A stretch of 64,000 nucleotides of DNA from Nakazawaea peltata (lineage: Eukaryota > Ascomycota > Pichiomycetes > Alaninales > Pachysolenaceae), in NCBI GenBank assembly GCA_001599355.1, contig BCGQ01000009.1, positions 524,575-588,574 of the forward strand. The letters are read 5' to 3'. The stretch's first letter is position 1. The number at the start of each line of letters is the position of its first letter. Below the pieces are notes generated by a model, which worked only from the letters and a program-made list of their open reading frames with translations, was not told the DNA's origin and made no database searches. The position numbers were made by a program, and so were the translations under genes. Positions 1 through 10,806 of this stretch are shown piece by piece.

Positions 1-59
1 CGATATGGCTAAATCATAAATCAATAAAACCCCCAAATAACACCGATACCAAAACCTAT

Positions 60-1010
60 TCACATTCCCGGCCATTCCAAGGCATGGTCAATCACAAATA
101 TAACGCCATTCTTGGCAACTGTATAATAAGTGACGTTAATTTCCAAGTCATCGTATCCTTGTACTTTTAACAGAAGACTTGACTCGGTTCCTTGTTTCTT
201 ATAAAGTTTCAAATTGACACCGGCCATAGTCTTTAAGATGACACCCAGTGTCTTCTCAGAAGTCAAGGCGTTCAAATCTAATTGAACAGAGTCGACAACA
301 TGACTCTTTACAAATAAGTTGATATTCTCTTGAGCGATACGATCTGAAGTTTCTTCATCGACAGCTGGATCGATAGGGTTTGGATATTCCCATGGTTTCA
401 AAATCTCTGATAAGGTCTGCATAGCAGCATCTGAAGGGATCAATACGACAGTAGTGTGATCTGGATCATTTGTCCAAGCAGTGATCTTTGTAGAATCTCT
501 AAGGTATTTAGAGAAAATGCTGATTTGATCAATAGGCATCAAAGAGTCGGCAATTAAATCAGATCCTGATAAAGGTTGAGCTTTAGAAGCATCCATGATA
601 TGAACTTTTTCAGATTCTTCTTGATCTTGATCTTCAGTAATACTAGCCTTTTCGTCCAGCATTACATCAACTCCCATCTCAAATAATCTTTGCTTCTCAT
701 TGATCTCATCAACTGATCCAGCAACCACCTGGATAGATCTCTTGCCCAAAGGATCAAACATTCCTGCCAAATCTTCTTCAGATAATTTCAAATCCTGATC
801 TCCCTTGACTCTCTTAGGATCTCTCTTTTCCAAAGGATTAAGCATATTAGCAATATCGTCCTCTGATAATCTCAAGTTCAGGTGACCAGTGATTTTCTTA
901 GCGTCTCTCTTGGCCAACTTTTCAGTATAATCCCTTTTCAAGTCAACGACGTTCTTTCCATGGACCTTATTGTTCAGCCAAACAAGCGCCAATAACACAC
1001 TAGGCTTCAT
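60..1010 (-). CDS. Secreted FAS1-domain protein with tandem Kex2-bounded repeats
   Basis: A 316-residue protein starting at a true ATG. A short hydrophobic stretch (residues 4-12) looks like a weak signal peptide or anchor. Residues 36-63 and 64-91 form two exactly adjacent 28-residue repeats (14 of 28 identical), each containing an LSE-D-A-M-PL core and ending in Lys-Arg. Other Lys-Arg pairs lie at 25-26, 34-35 and 66-67. An acidic linker (about 120-145) leads to a C-terminal fasciclin/FAS1-like fold from about residue 155 to the end. The family includes yeast YDR262W-type vacuolar or secreted proteins of unknown function. Kex2 cuts after Lys-Arg in the late Golgi, so I infer that the N-terminal part is released as peptides. 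Function is unknown. It is divergent from ERG8 across a 225-bp promoter. Confidence 0.8.
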   Translation of the reverse strand: MKPSVLLALVWLNNKVHGKNVVDLKRDYTEKLAKRDAKKITGHLNLRLSEDDIANMLNPLEKRDPKRVKGDQDLKLSEEDLAGMFDPLGKRSIQVVAGSVDEINEKQRLFEMGVDVMLDEKASITEDQDQEESEKVHIMDASKAQPLSGSDLIADSLMPIDQISIFSKYLRDSTKITAWTNDPDHTTVVLIPSDAAMQTLSEILKPWEYPNPIDPAVDEETSDRIAQENINLFVKSHVVDSVQLDLNALTSEKTLGVILKTMAGVNLKLYKKQGTESSLLLKVQGYDDLEINVTYYTVAKNGVIFVIDHALEWPGM

Positions 1011-1235
1011 CCTGTTCGATCGTTGCTTTAGTCTGCTGTTATTAATACAATTTTACTTAAATTAATTTAATACTCGTGTTCTTTTCTCAATTATTTGCCC
1101 CTTTCCTGAAATGGAATATTAGACAAATATGCACTACTATCATCTGCTCTTTTTTATATACGACGGAGGATATTCCACGACCTTCGAAGAGGTAGGGTAG
1201 TAGAGTAGAGTATATCTGACCAAGGATAGATAATA

Positions 1236-2594
1236 ATGGGAGTTAGACTGTTCAGTGCGCCAGGGAAACTGCTTTTGGCAGGCGGGTATCTCGTATTATT
1301 CCCGGAATATCGCTCATTTGTGGTACTGTTGTCCAGCCGTATGCATGCGACAGTGGATTCAACTCCTTCTCCAGATAAGGTGACCAGAGTCCATATAACT
1401 TCTCCTCAATTTGAGGGAGAATGGGAATATGAGTTTGATCATGATAATGGGATGAGTTTGAAGGAGGTCAATGGCAAGAAGAACCCATTTGCAGAGAGTG
1501 CTGTGAACGTCTGTTGTCACTATGCTTCTTTATTGGGATTAGCTGAATCCCCAAAGAATGTCAAGATCACTATATTCTCTGATCCAGGTTACCATTCCCA
1601 ACTTGATGCCATTGAGAAGACAAATGGAGTTAAGACTTTCTTGTTCCATGGAAAGGATATCACCGAGGTTCCTAAGACAGGTTTGGGTTCGAGTGCCGGG
1701 TTAGTTACAGTATTGACTACACTGTTATTGAGTCAATTCATTGGCAATTCAGACAACCTTACCACTGATGCCGAATTGAAGAATTTGATCCATAACTTGG
1801 CCCAAATTGGCCATTGCATTGCTCAAAAGAAGATTGGATCCGGTTTCGATGTTGCTAGTGCTACTTTTGGCTCAACTATCTATCGTAGATTCCTGCCATC
1901 GGTAATCAGCAGCGTTGTCTCTGGAGATTTCTCCGAATTGGTCTCAATTGCAGGATCCACCTGGGAATTTGAACATCTCGACTGTAGATTACCTCCAAAG
2001 GTCAAGTTCTTAATGGGAGATATATCCGGAGGCTCCAATACCCCAAAATTGGTCTCAAAAGTATTAGATTGGAAGAAGTTGTTCCCTGAAGAATCGGCTG
2101 ATCTCTTCTCCAAATTGGATAGTGCCAATAACCTGTTAATAGAAGCCATCAATAAGTTAAATGATTTGCATGATAACAACAAAGAGCAATACGACTCTTT
2201 ACTCGAGACATTAAAGACACATTCCTCAGCCGAGTTGATTTCGTATGCTTCTTTCCATGGTATCTCTTCCAAAACAAGACCGTTACTTGACGTGATTGAA
2301 CTGATTTCCCTGATCAGATCCCAATTGCGCCGTCTCACTAGAGAATCTCATCTGGAAATTGAGCCTTTCCTGCAAACTCAATTGCTTAACTACTGCGCAT
2401 CGAATTTTAAAGGCTGTTTGGGGGGTGTAGTACCTGGGGCCGGTGGATATGATGCTATTTGTCTTTTATGCCACGAAGAGTCTATTGAGAAGATAGTCAA
2501 AACCGAGGTGGAGAATGTGACATGGCTTGATTTACATGAGCAATCGGAGGGGATCATTGAAGAGGATCCTGAAAATTATATAGATATCAAATAA
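1236..2594 (+). CDS. ERG8: Phosphomevalonate kinase
   Basis: Cytosolic kinase converting mevalonate-5-phosphate to the diphosphate for isoprenoid and ergosterol synthesis. The 452-residue product matches the roughly 450 residues usual for yeast Erg8. Visible motifs are the N-terminal substrate motif APGKLLLAGGYLVL, the GHMP-kinase ATP loop PKTGLGSSAGLVTVLTT near residues 147-163, GSGFDVASA in the middle, and the C-terminal glycine-rich PGAGGYDAI. The start is the first in-frame ATG. CTG encodes the first Leu of the LLAGGY motif, where leucine is expected, which argues against a CTG-Ser code. Confidence 0.96.
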   Translation: MGVRLFSAPGKLLLAGGYLVLFPEYRSFVVLLSSRMHATVDSTPSPDKVTRVHITSPQFEGEWEYEFDHDNGMSLKEVNGKKNPFAESAVNVCCHYASLLGLAESPKNVKITIFSDPGYHSQLDAIEKTNGVKTFLFHGKDITEVPKTGLGSSAGLVTVLTTLLLSQFIGNSDNLTTDAELKNLIHNLAQIGHCIAQKKIGSGFDVASATFGSTIYRRFLPSVISSVVSGDFSELVSIAGSTWEFEHLDCRLPPKVKFLMGDISGGSNTPKLVSKVLDWKKLFPEESADLFSKLDSANNLLIEAINKLNDLHDNNKEQYDSLLETLKTHSSAELISYASFHGISSKTRPLLDVIELISLIRSQLRRLTRESHLEIEPFLQTQLLNYCASNFKGCLGGVVPGAGGYDAICLLCHEESIEKIVKTEVENVTWLDLHEQSEGIIEEDPENYIDIK

Positions 2595-2824
2595 AAGCTC
2601 TTTATCAACTAATATTAACTATTTCTATTTCACCTCCCCCTGGCCCTTGCTCCAATCCCTCGTTCCCCTCCTCTTCTCCACCTTCCTTTTTACCCCTTTT
2701 CCCAACGCTAATTGAAAATTAGAGAAAAAATCCTCACAGGACATTTTTTTTAAGCGAGCGATCTTGGACGCAAAAAGGAACCACCAAGCGCCGAGTACAC
2801 TAAGACGGCAGTTAGCATAGCAAG

Positions 2825-4213
2825 ATGACCGAAAACACCGTAGAACAATGGAAGAAGACAAAGAAGATCGGGATTATTGGTTTAGGAGACATGGGTTTAA
2901 TGTACCTGAGACGTTTCAGTGAAGCTGGTTGGAGGTAAGTGAGCAGATGAAGTGACTCATCGAGAATGATAGTACTAACAAAGGGTTATAGCGTGTGTGG
3001 ATGTGACCGTGAGGACGTGTTTGAGCAATTGAAAGAGAAATATAAGGACGAGCCTTTCGAATTGCTATTGAATGGACATCATGTGTCGAGATGTTCCGAC
3101 TATATCATCTATAGTGTAGAGCTGGAGAATATTGGTAAGATTGTGTCGATGTACGGTCAGTCGTCGAAGATGGGTGCTATTGTGGGGGGTCAGACTTCAT
3201 GTAAACTGCCGGAAGTTCTGCTGTTTGAGAAATATTTGCCTGAAGATGTGGAAATCGTCAGTGTTCATTCGTTACATGGTCCTAAAGTAAACACTACAGG
3301 CCAACCGTTGGTGATTATTCCTCATCGGTGCCATGAAGGATCCTCTTCTTTAGAATTTGTTAGACTGTTGATGTCATGCTTGAACTCTAAAGAAGTCATA
3401 TTAAGTGCTAAAGAGCATGACAAGATTACTGCTGATACCCAACTGTTGACTCATGCTCTGTTCTTAAGTATGGGTGTTGCATGGTCTTCTGTTAGTATTT
3501 ACCCATGGCAAGCGACAAAATGGATCGGAGGTATCGAGAATGCCAAGATCAATATTTCATTGAGAATTTACTCCAACAAATGGCATGTCTATGCTGGATT
3601 ACTGATCACCAATCCTGCTCTGCATGACCAAATTTTGCAATATGCTACTAGTGTAACCGAATTATTCAATTTGATGATCCAAGGAAAGAAGCAAGAATTA
3701 AGAGAGAGGATTTTGACAGCAAAAGAGAGAGTTTTTGGCCATTTAGGAAAAGACCATGAGCTTTTGCTTGATGACGATCTTTTGCAACAATTCAGTTTAA
3801 GTAATGTACCTCCAGAAGGTAAGCAACCTAACAGTCATTTATCTCTTTTAGGTATAGTGGACAGTTGGAGTAAACTCGGAATTGTACCGTATGACCACAT
3901 GATTTGTTCTACTCCATTGTTTAGAATTTTCTTGGGTGTCACAGAGTACTTGTTTTGTACCGAAGGATTATTAGAAGAATGTTTAGAAGTAGCAGTAGAC
4001 AACTCTATTTTCAGACAAGATGATCTCGAGTTCACTATTCTGGCCAGACAATGGTCAAGTATAGTGAAATTTGGTGACTACAATTTATATAAATTAGAAT
4101 TTGAAAAGACTCAAAAGTTCTTTGCTCCGATGTTCCCAGAAGCTAACAAATTGGGAAATGAGATGATCAAGACCATTTTCCAAAGAGTGAAAGATCGTGA
4201 ACTGAAGAATTAA
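2825..4213 (+). CDS. TYR1: Prephenate dehydrogenase, one intron
   Basis: NADP-dependent conversion of prephenate to 4-hydroxyphenylpyruvate in tyrosine synthesis. Exons are 2825-2934 and 2992-4213 (443 residues). The 57-nt intron starts GTAAGT, has TACTAAC at 2973-2979 and ends TAG. Exon 1 supplies the dinucleotide fold GIIGLGDMGLMY, which an unspliced reading starting inside the intron would lose. Splicing joins ...EAGWS to VCGCDRED in frame. Conserved segments include SVHSLHGPKVNT, HDKITADTQ, NISLRIYSNKWHVYAGL and YDHMICSTPLFRIFLGV. The S. cerevisiae gene has no intron. A Gcn4-type motif lies inside the intron. Confidence 0.95.
2953..2959 (+). promoter_or_regulatory. Gcn4-type site inside the TYR1 intron
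   Basis: Perfect TGACTCA heptamer, the core recognised by the general amino-acid control activator Gcn4, within the TYR1 intron about 130 nt after the start codon. Its location is unusual, but it matches the biosynthetic role of the gene. Binding is inferred from the motif only. Confidence 0.4.
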
Positions 4214-4517
4214 TAAATTTATTCTCTTGACCCTAAACCACCTATCTGTGAACCCCGCTTACCCCTCTTCTCCATTACTGTATACCAACTGAGCACTTTA
4301 CGAATCAAAGCTCCTCCTAAATCTCAGCAGTTTATCATTTCTGTCTAATAATAGAAAAAAAGAACAACACAAACAAAAAGCCCAGAGTAAGGAAAAAAAA
4401 CGAAGAGAAAAGGGCGTTCGAAAGAGAGGAAACATTAGTAAGAGCGTTGTCCGGTACTTAAGCGTTAGGTGAAGTGATATAGAATCAAGTGCTTAGTGTG
4501 ATCGATCAATACCAAGG
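4214..4517. other. Intergenic, TYR1 3' end to ARL1 promoter
   Basis: Contains the TYR1 3' region and a purine-rich, A-run-rich ARL1 upstream region (about 4350-4430). No coding potential, RNA gene or clear factor site was recognised. Confidence 0.6.
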
Positions 4518-5069
4518 ATGGGAAATATATTCAGTAATATCTTTGGAAGGTTATGGGGACTCAATAAGGAGATCAGAATCCTTATTTTAGGGTTGGATGG
4601 TGCTGGTAAGACGACGATATTGTACAGATTACAGATGGGAGAAGTTATAAAGACGAAGCCGACAATAGGGTTCAATGTGGAAACATTGCAATACAAGAAC
4701 ATTTCTATAAACATGTGGGATTTGGGAGGACAGACTTCTATCAGACCTTATTGGAGATGTTATTATGCCAATACACTGGCGGTAATCTTTGTAGTTGATT
4801 CTACCGACAAGGACCGTATGGAGACACTGAAAAAAGAGTTACATTTAATGTTGAAAGAGGAGGAGTTGTCGGAGAGTGCATTGTTGGTCTTTGCCAACAA
4901 ACAAGATCTGCCCGATGCTTTGACTGCTGCCGAAGTCAGCAAGCTGTTGAATCTTGTTGATTTGAAGGATAGAAGTTGGAGTATCGTTGCCAGTAGTGCT
5001 ATTAAAGGTGAAGGACTTACAGAAGGTTTGGATTGGTTGATAGACGTGATCAAGGATGAACAAATGTAG
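4518..5069 (+). CDS. ARL1: ARF-like small GTPase Arl1
   Basis: Regulator of trans-Golgi traffic and golgin recruitment. The 183-residue product shows the complete ARF fold: Gly2 for N-myristoylation (MGNIFSNIF), P-loop GLDGAGKTT at about 24-32, switch [10 protein letters not shown], switch [15 protein letters not shown], guanine-specificity NKQDLPDA, and the late SAIKGEGL motif. Similarity to Arl1 is higher than to Arf1, for example in the central DSTDKDRM and C-terminal [10 protein letters not shown] segments. The ATG is fixed by the myristoylation glycine. Confidence 0.95.
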   Translation: MGNIFSNIFGRLWGLNKEIRILILGLDGAGKTTILYRLQMGEVIKTKPTIGFNVETLQYKNISINMWDLGGQTSIRPYWRCYYANTLAVIFVVDSTDKDRMETLKKELHLMLKEEELSESALLVFANKQDLPDALTAAEVSKLLNLVDLKDRSWSIVASSAIKGEGLTEGLDWLIDVIKDEQM

Positions 5070-5541
5070 TCTTGATTATTGTCATATCATTGCCTTGTCT
5101 GAATAAAAAAACTCATCAAAACCTTAAAAAAACTGTCAATGAATCTCCGCATTCAGAGTATCACTAAATAATTAAGAAATGAAATATTTGAATTGGTTGT
5201 AGGGGTAAATTTTTGTAGGATTTTTTCGATTTGAGGTTTTGGTAGATATCTTGTTTTTGACAATTGTATGGCATTGCCTTCTGAACACCTTCTCAGCCCT
5301 TTCCGAGCTCCGTCCCCACCCTCCTCTCTTCCTCATCAGTGCCATCCTCTCCCCCTCTTGTCTTCTCTTCCTTCTTTTCCCTCCTCCCCCTTCAGTCCCG
5401 CCCTGTTTGCGCAGCGCAAGCAAGTAAAAACTCTTCACATTCGAGGACGTTTCAGTTAGACGCCATACCAACAAGCTCAATATATGTGGATTGTGAATTC
5501 AGTATAGACATACGATAGGAGTATAGACATCACCAAATACA
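5070..5541. other. Intergenic with polypyrimidine tract
   Basis: ARL1 3' end followed by a strongly C/T-rich stretch (about 5280-5405) upstream of CQD1. Overlapping open frames here on both strands reflect the skewed composition. No gene is supported. Confidence 0.6.
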
Positions 5542-7780
5542 ATGTCGATATTCCGAGCTGCTTCGAAATCACCAATGGCTAGTCCATTTCGGTTCAGTAG
5601 CAATACTATTTTAAAGCAAGTGCTGGAGAAGCCTATAATGACATCGTCTCGATATGCATTCTACAGCAACCCTCATTTCTCGGGTGCTAATGGGCGGGGA
5701 TTGACCTCAATGGTTAACGGATGGGATAGGTCTTCGAAGTCCAGACATTTTCCTAGGTTCCTGGGCTTCTTAATAGGTGCTTCCGCCATCACTGGATTGT
5801 CCTCTTTTGACGCCTACGATAATAATAGAGTTTCATTGGACTCGGGCTCTGTGCTACATGGCGCCACATTACGAGATTCTCGTGTTATCAGTAAGAATAA
5901 TAAGTTGACACCAGATCCCAGCGCCGAGACTTTTGAGATTGGATTATACATATCGTCACAGAAGGAATTAGATGAAAAAAACGAGCAAATCAAGCAGGAA
6001 CAGCTCCAACACCGATACTTATGGTGTATTTACAAAGTTAAATATTTCTTTTTAGATTATGTATGGGAGAACTTGATCACTGTGGGTAGATTTTTAGAGA
6101 TCAGTATCTTGTTCGTACCGGTATTTGCTTTATATCCGATTTGCTGGTTTGGTAAAAGAAGACCTGATTATAAAAATGAAAGGTCCGGTTCTGCTATTTG
6201 GTTTAAAATCTTAAGACATGCCATCGAATGGGGAGGACTGTCTTTCATTAAGTTAGGTCAATGGGCAGCTTCAAGAACTGACATTTTCTCCGCTCAATTA
6301 TGTGAAGAATTGGGTAATTTGCATTCCAATGCCAAGGCTCATAGTCTCCATTGGACAAAGTCTGTCATCTGCAAGACATTTGGTGTTGATAACTTTGATG
6401 ATATCTTTGAAGAATTCCAAGAAACCCCATTGGGAGTCGGTGCAATTGCCCAAGTTTATGTCGCCAAATTGAACCGAGACAAGATCCAAGACGCACCTAC
6501 TGGATGGGTTGCTATCAAGGTGTTACATCCCAACGTAGCAATCAAAATAGAAAGGGATTTGCGCATCATGAACTTTTTCGCTACGGCTATAGACTATATT
6601 CCGACTATGGAATGGTTGTCATTGCCTCAAGAAGTTGAGCAATTCGGGTTGTTAATGAAATTACAATTGGATTTGAGAATAGAGGCTGCCAATTTAGAGA
6701 AATTCCAGAACAATTTCGATTCCAAGCAGAAACACGATATCATGTTCCCTAAACCTTTCACGCAATTCAGTGGACGCGAAGTGCTAGTAGAAGAGTATGT
6801 CGATGGAATATCGATCTCTAAATTTTTAAAACTTTATAAAGATAGTAAAAAGAATCCTCTTTTGAAAGAGATCAGCAATAAGGTGTTGGACTCATTCTTA
6901 CAGATGCTTATATTGGATAATTTCATTCATGCTGATCTCCACCCCGGAAATATAATGATCGATTTCTATAAGGAAAATTCGCATGGAAAACCACTACCTT
7001 CTACTGATAATGGAGAGTTGATTTCTAAGTTAAGGAAAACGAGTGATGACGAGTTAAGCGATCTCATGCTGAATCTTCATGAGGAAGGGTATCACCTGAA
7101 GGTGTATTATATCGATACTGGATTGGTGACGGAATTGAATGAAGTAGATAGGATCAATTTCATCGAATTATTCAACGCCTTATCTGAATTTGACGGTTAC
7201 CGTGCTGGAGAATTGATGATTGAAAGATCAAGAACCCCTGAGACCCTGATCAGTAACGAGATCTTTGCTTTAAAAGTTGAAAAATTAGTGGACAGAATCA
7301 AACAACGGACATTCACATTGGGAAATTTATCGATTGGAGATTTACTTGACCAAGTACTAGGAATGGTGAGACAACATCATGTCAGAATGGAAGGTGATTT
7401 TGTCACCGTCATTGTAGCGATCTTATTGGTAGAAGGAATTGGACGTCAATTAGATCCGAACTTGGATCTCTTCGCAAGGTTCGTATATGCTATGACATTG
7501 GGATTCCCAACGTACTGAAATATTTGAACAAATACTAATCCGATTTAGTTCTATCCCTATCTTGAGACAATTAGGATTACAAGATGGAAAATACCTTTTC
7601 AAGAATCAAGATTCGTTATCGATGATCAAAGTCTGGATGGCCTTAGAAATCAGGCAATTAATTCATGCATCGATTCAAGACGTAAGTCGGCTCATTTTTC
7701 TCCCCTCTAATCCCGCATTTACTAACAAATCCCAGATTCACAACTTGGTAAAATCAGACGGTTTATGCCCTAACTACTAA
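5542..7780 (+). CDS. CQD1: Mitochondrial UbiB/ABC1-family atypical kinase, two introns
   Basis: Inner-membrane protein of the ADCK/UbiB family implicated in coenzyme Q distribution. Exons are 5542-7478, 7549-7681 and 7736-7780 (704 residues). The N-terminus is basic and presequence-like, with a hydrophobic segment near residues 180-200. Kinase motifs are KLGQ (FIKLGQWAAS), the Ala-rich AIAQVYVA, VAIKVLHP, HADLHPGN and the metal-binding DTG (YIDTGL). Intron 2 is canonical (GTAAGT, TACTAAC). Intron 1 (7479-7548) needs donor GTTCGT and branch TACTAAT, but restores the reading DLFASSIPILRQLGLQ that continues the family fold. Without splicing the protein ends at 7518. S. cerevisiae CQD1 (YPL109C) also carries a 3'-located intron, which helps separate it from MCP2/CQD2. 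Confidence 0.85.
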
Positions 7781-8009
7781 AACGGCGAGCGCTTAACCTA
7801 CCCGTTTCCGTTTTAGGAAATAGATAGCGTTTATCTGATAACCTTTTAAGTTACTTTATTTTTTCCCTTGTCTTATCGTTTAATGCAGGTAAACGGCGAA
7901 AAGAAATGTACTATTTAGATCGTAGTCGAAATTTAGATATATTTATATAAGAGCACGGGTCTGCTATTGTTAAGTACCTGATTTAAGAAAAGACATCCTT
8001 GTTACGAAT

Positions 8010-9155
8010 ATGAAAGAAATTGTAGCACTTGTGGCATTTGCTTGCCTCTTTTATATTGTCTACGATATTGTATATAAGAAACCAAAGGCTGCGTCGGCCA
8101 AGAAGAGCAGTGCTCTGGGGGGTGCTAAAGAGTTGGAGCCTCCAGTGATTCATCCGCTTCCTGATTTCGAATGGGACAAAGAAGAGCCTATTCGTTATGT
8201 TCCAATGAAGGGAGGTGCTTACAAGATGACCATGGGTTTGAGAACTTTACCAGCCGAAGAACAATTTGTTATAGATAGACACTACAAAAATTTGGCAATT
8301 GCTAGAGCCAAAATTCAAGCGAAGAGGGGTAACCAACTTATCTTTGCTCAAATCGAGCACCCAGGTGTAGTAGACCTGGTATGTGAATTCTACGACCATT
8401 ACGTCAACTTCATGCTTACACGTTACCCTACATGCTTTGAGTTATCTGAAGACAAGAAAACCGTCCTTAACAAAATCACTGAGAAAACTTTGCCATTCAG
8501 TTCAAGTCAAATCTCCGATAAAGACCAAGTTCTTCGTGAGTTGGCATACCATGTTGTCGATGATGTTCTTATTTTGTTGAAAGATCCTGCCAAAGAAGAT
8601 GAATACCTGCTTCGTGCTGCCATTTTCTTGATCCCATCCGGTTTCGATCCAAGTAACCTTGTCGGCAAACATCTTACAGACATTCACAAACCAGTTCCTC
8701 ACTACAAAGAGAAGTTACAATTTTCGATGAACAAATTTTTCGATCGTGTTAGACCATATCAGTTCATGATCAGAAATAACTGGTCGATCCAAACCCATCA
8801 AAACTTGAACGATATTGGCTTGAACCACGGTAAGCCTGGAGAAAAACCTAAGAAATTACAACTGCAAGATTTGGATTTCAATAAAGTTTTTTTGCGTAGT
8901 GAAAGACAAGTTGTCGCCAGACTTCCAAAATGCGGTCTGATCACCATGTCGGTTAAAACATACTTCACCCCATTGATTAGATTGAGAGAAGATGAGGAGT
9001 TGAGAGCATTACTTGTAAGCAGTGTAGAAGGATTAGCTGATGGATTCGACGTCTACAAAAATAAGATCAAATGGGAACACCTGATCTTGGACTATCTTTC
9101 TTTCAAGTCCGATGGTATCACCCAGAAAGTTGAAGAGTTCATCTTTGAAGAGTGA
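8010..9155 (+). CDS. DUF3445-family protein, paralogue 1
   Basis: A 381-residue protein with an N-terminal membrane anchor (residues about 5-23, VALVAFACLFYIVYDIVY) followed by a basic Ala/Lys linker. The remainder is a DUF3445 domain, the family that includes heme-dependent oxidative N-demethylases. Hallmarks are the histidine motif IHKPVPHYKEKL, a following FFDRV, and the RNNW motif. An end-to-end paralogue of nearly the same length lies at 12957. The substrate is unknown. By its anchor it probably faces the cytosol or ER surface. Confidence 0.75.
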   Translation: MKEIVALVAFACLFYIVYDIVYKKPKAASAKKSSALGGAKELEPPVIHPLPDFEWDKEEPIRYVPMKGGAYKMTMGLRTLPAEEQFVIDRHYKNLAIARAKIQAKRGNQLIFAQIEHPGVVDLVCEFYDHYVNFMLTRYPTCFELSEDKKTVLNKITEKTLPFSSSQISDKDQVLRELAYHVVDDVLILLKDPAKEDEYLLRAAIFLIPSGFDPSNLVGKHLTDIHKPVPHYKEKLQFSMNKFFDRVRPYQFMIRNNWSIQTHQNLNDIGLNHGKPGEKPKKLQLQDLDFNKVFLRSERQVVARLPKCGLITMSVKTYFTPLIRLREDEELRALLVSSVEGLADGFDVYKNKIKWEHLILDYLSFKSDGITQKVEEFIFEE

Positions 9156-9312
9156 AAGTAAATAAAAATAAATTATCCCCCCCTTTTAATATTTGATCAT
9201 TTACTTGTAGATTCTGCGCCTACTTTCCTTATTTAGGTATTTTTTTTTATATAGGGAGTGAAATTCAGTTGAAGATCAGATTGGTCAGATTGATCAAGGT
9301 TAGAATTTGACA

Positions 9313-10485
9313 ATGTACCCGGGACAAGGTAGAGGATATCAGCGACCACCTGTTCCACCTCCAGGTTATGGATACCAACAGCAACCTCAGCGGTACCAGG
9401 GGCCGCCTTACCCTCAAGAGCAGTATCAAAGACCCTCTGTGCCACCACCAGCACCACAACATTTCAGTTCTAGTGGCATGAATGTGAACCAGATGACATA
9501 TCAGAGACCACCTGGAAGGCCTCATACTCCAAACCAGAGACCCCAAATGATGGGTCAGACCGGTCTTTCTTATCAATATTCCGCTTGTAATGGTCGTAAG
9601 AAACTGTTGTTAGTGGGCATCAATTATTTTGGTACAAGAAATCAATTGAGGGGATGTATTAATGACGTACAAAACATGCTGAATTTCCTTGTACAAAGAT
9701 ACGGTTACAGAATGGGAGATATTGTTATATTGACCGATGATACTCGTGATATGGTTCGTGTCCCAACAAGGGCCAATATTCTTAGAGCTATGCAATGGCT
9801 TGTCAAGGACCTGAGACCAAACGATTCATTATTTTTCCATTACTCAGGTCATGGAGGCCGTACTAAAGATTTAGATGGAGATGAACTGGATGGATATGAC
9901 GATACTATTTATCCTGTTGATTTCCAAACGGCCGGAATGATTATAGATGACGAAATGCATGCTATTATGGTACAGCCTTTAGCTCCCGGTGTTAGATTGA
10001 CTCTGTTATACGATTCTTGTCATTCTGGTACGCTGTTAGATTTACCGTTTGTTTATTCCACCAAAGGTGTTGTAAAAGAGCCTAATCTTTTAAAAGATGC
10101 AGGATCTGGCGCACTCAATCTGGTCATGAGTTACGCTTCGGGAGATATTTCCGGTATCTTCAGCTCTGTGAATTCGGTCTTTAATAAAGTTTCGAATAGT
10201 AATAGCGGGGCGTATGAGCAGGCTAGAAGGAGGAAATTTTCTCCTGCTGACGTCATATCTATCAGTGGGTGCAAAGATGACCAAACTTCGGCTGATAGTT
10301 CCGTCAATGGAGTGGCAACAGGTGCAATGAGCTGGAGTTTCATTACCACTTTGAGTCAACAACCAGAACAAAGTTATCTTACTTTATTAAACAACATGAG
10401 AAATTTATTGAGGGCAAAATACTCGCAGAAACCTCAGTTATCTTCCTCTCATCCAATAGACATGAACTTGAGATTCATATTATGA
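9313..10485 (+). CDS. MCA1: Metacaspase
   Basis: Clan CD cysteine protease acting in stress response, aggregate handling and cell death. The true ATG is at 9313 (390 residues). The first about 85 residues are Pro/Gln/Tyr-rich with PPxxYG-like repeats, the usual low-complexity prodomain. The catalytic domain begins at [20 protein letters not shown]. The catalytic His sits in HYSGHGG and the catalytic Cys in YDSCHSGT. The C-terminal half has [13 protein letters not shown] and GAMSWSF. Length and order match yeast Mca1/Yca1. Confidence 0.95.
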   Translation: MYPGQGRGYQRPPVPPPGYGYQQQPQRYQGPPYPQEQYQRPSVPPPAPQHFSSSGMNVNQMTYQRPPGRPHTPNQRPQMMGQTGLSYQYSACNGRKKLLLVGINYFGTRNQLRGCINDVQNMLNFLVQRYGYRMGDIVILTDDTRDMVRVPTRANILRAMQWLVKDLRPNDSLFFHYSGHGGRTKDLDGDELDGYDDTIYPVDFQTAGMIIDDEMHAIMVQPLAPGVRLTLLYDSCHSGTLLDLPFVYSTKGVVKEPNLLKDAGSGALNLVMSYASGDISGIFSSVNSVFNKVSNSNSGAYEQARRRKFSPADVISISGCKDDQTSADSSVNGVATGAMSWSFITTLSQQPEQSYLTLLNNMRNLLRAKYSQKPQLSSSHPIDMNLRFIL

Positions 10486-10806
10486 TTTTGCATTATTCTA
10501 TATAGTTTAAACAGCTTTAGTTACCCCTTTATCCCTTTGTATCAATCCAGTGTACCGCCCCTGTTTCTTCTTTATTCAGTGCGCTGTTTGTGCCTGTGCG
10601 CAGTTTCCGCCTGCGAAGTTTCTTGGCCTTTGAGTGGATTTCGCCGTGAATTCCAAGATTTTTGCTACTGATTTTTGTTACGGCAATAATCTCTCAGATA
10701 TTATAAAAGAAGGCGATATCAAGGTCAGTTTCAAACGTATTCTCACCAGTTTTATCAGCACTATTATCAGATAGATAAATTCATACAAATTACAAATCAA
10801 TTCACA
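10486..10806 (+). promoter_or_regulatory. Metallothionein promoter
   Basis: A 321-bp region between MCA1 and the metallothionein. A TATA element (TATAAAAG) is at 10702-10709. Two stretches fit the degenerate Ace1/Cup2 copper-activator consensus HTHNNGCTGD on the minus strand (10511-10520 and 10755-10764), but such matches arise often by chance and the second lies downstream of the TATA element. CCCCT stress-element cores also occur. Copper control is an inference. Confidence 0.4.

Noticed and set aside
1236-5069. CTG-to-serine codon reassignment
   Set aside because: CTG stands at conserved leucine positions in ERG8 and ARL1, so the standard reading fits.
5172-5480. Overlapping open frames in both strands upstream of CQD1
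   Set aside because: Produced by a polypyrimidine tract; the translations are Arg/Gly- or Pro/Ser-only low complexity.
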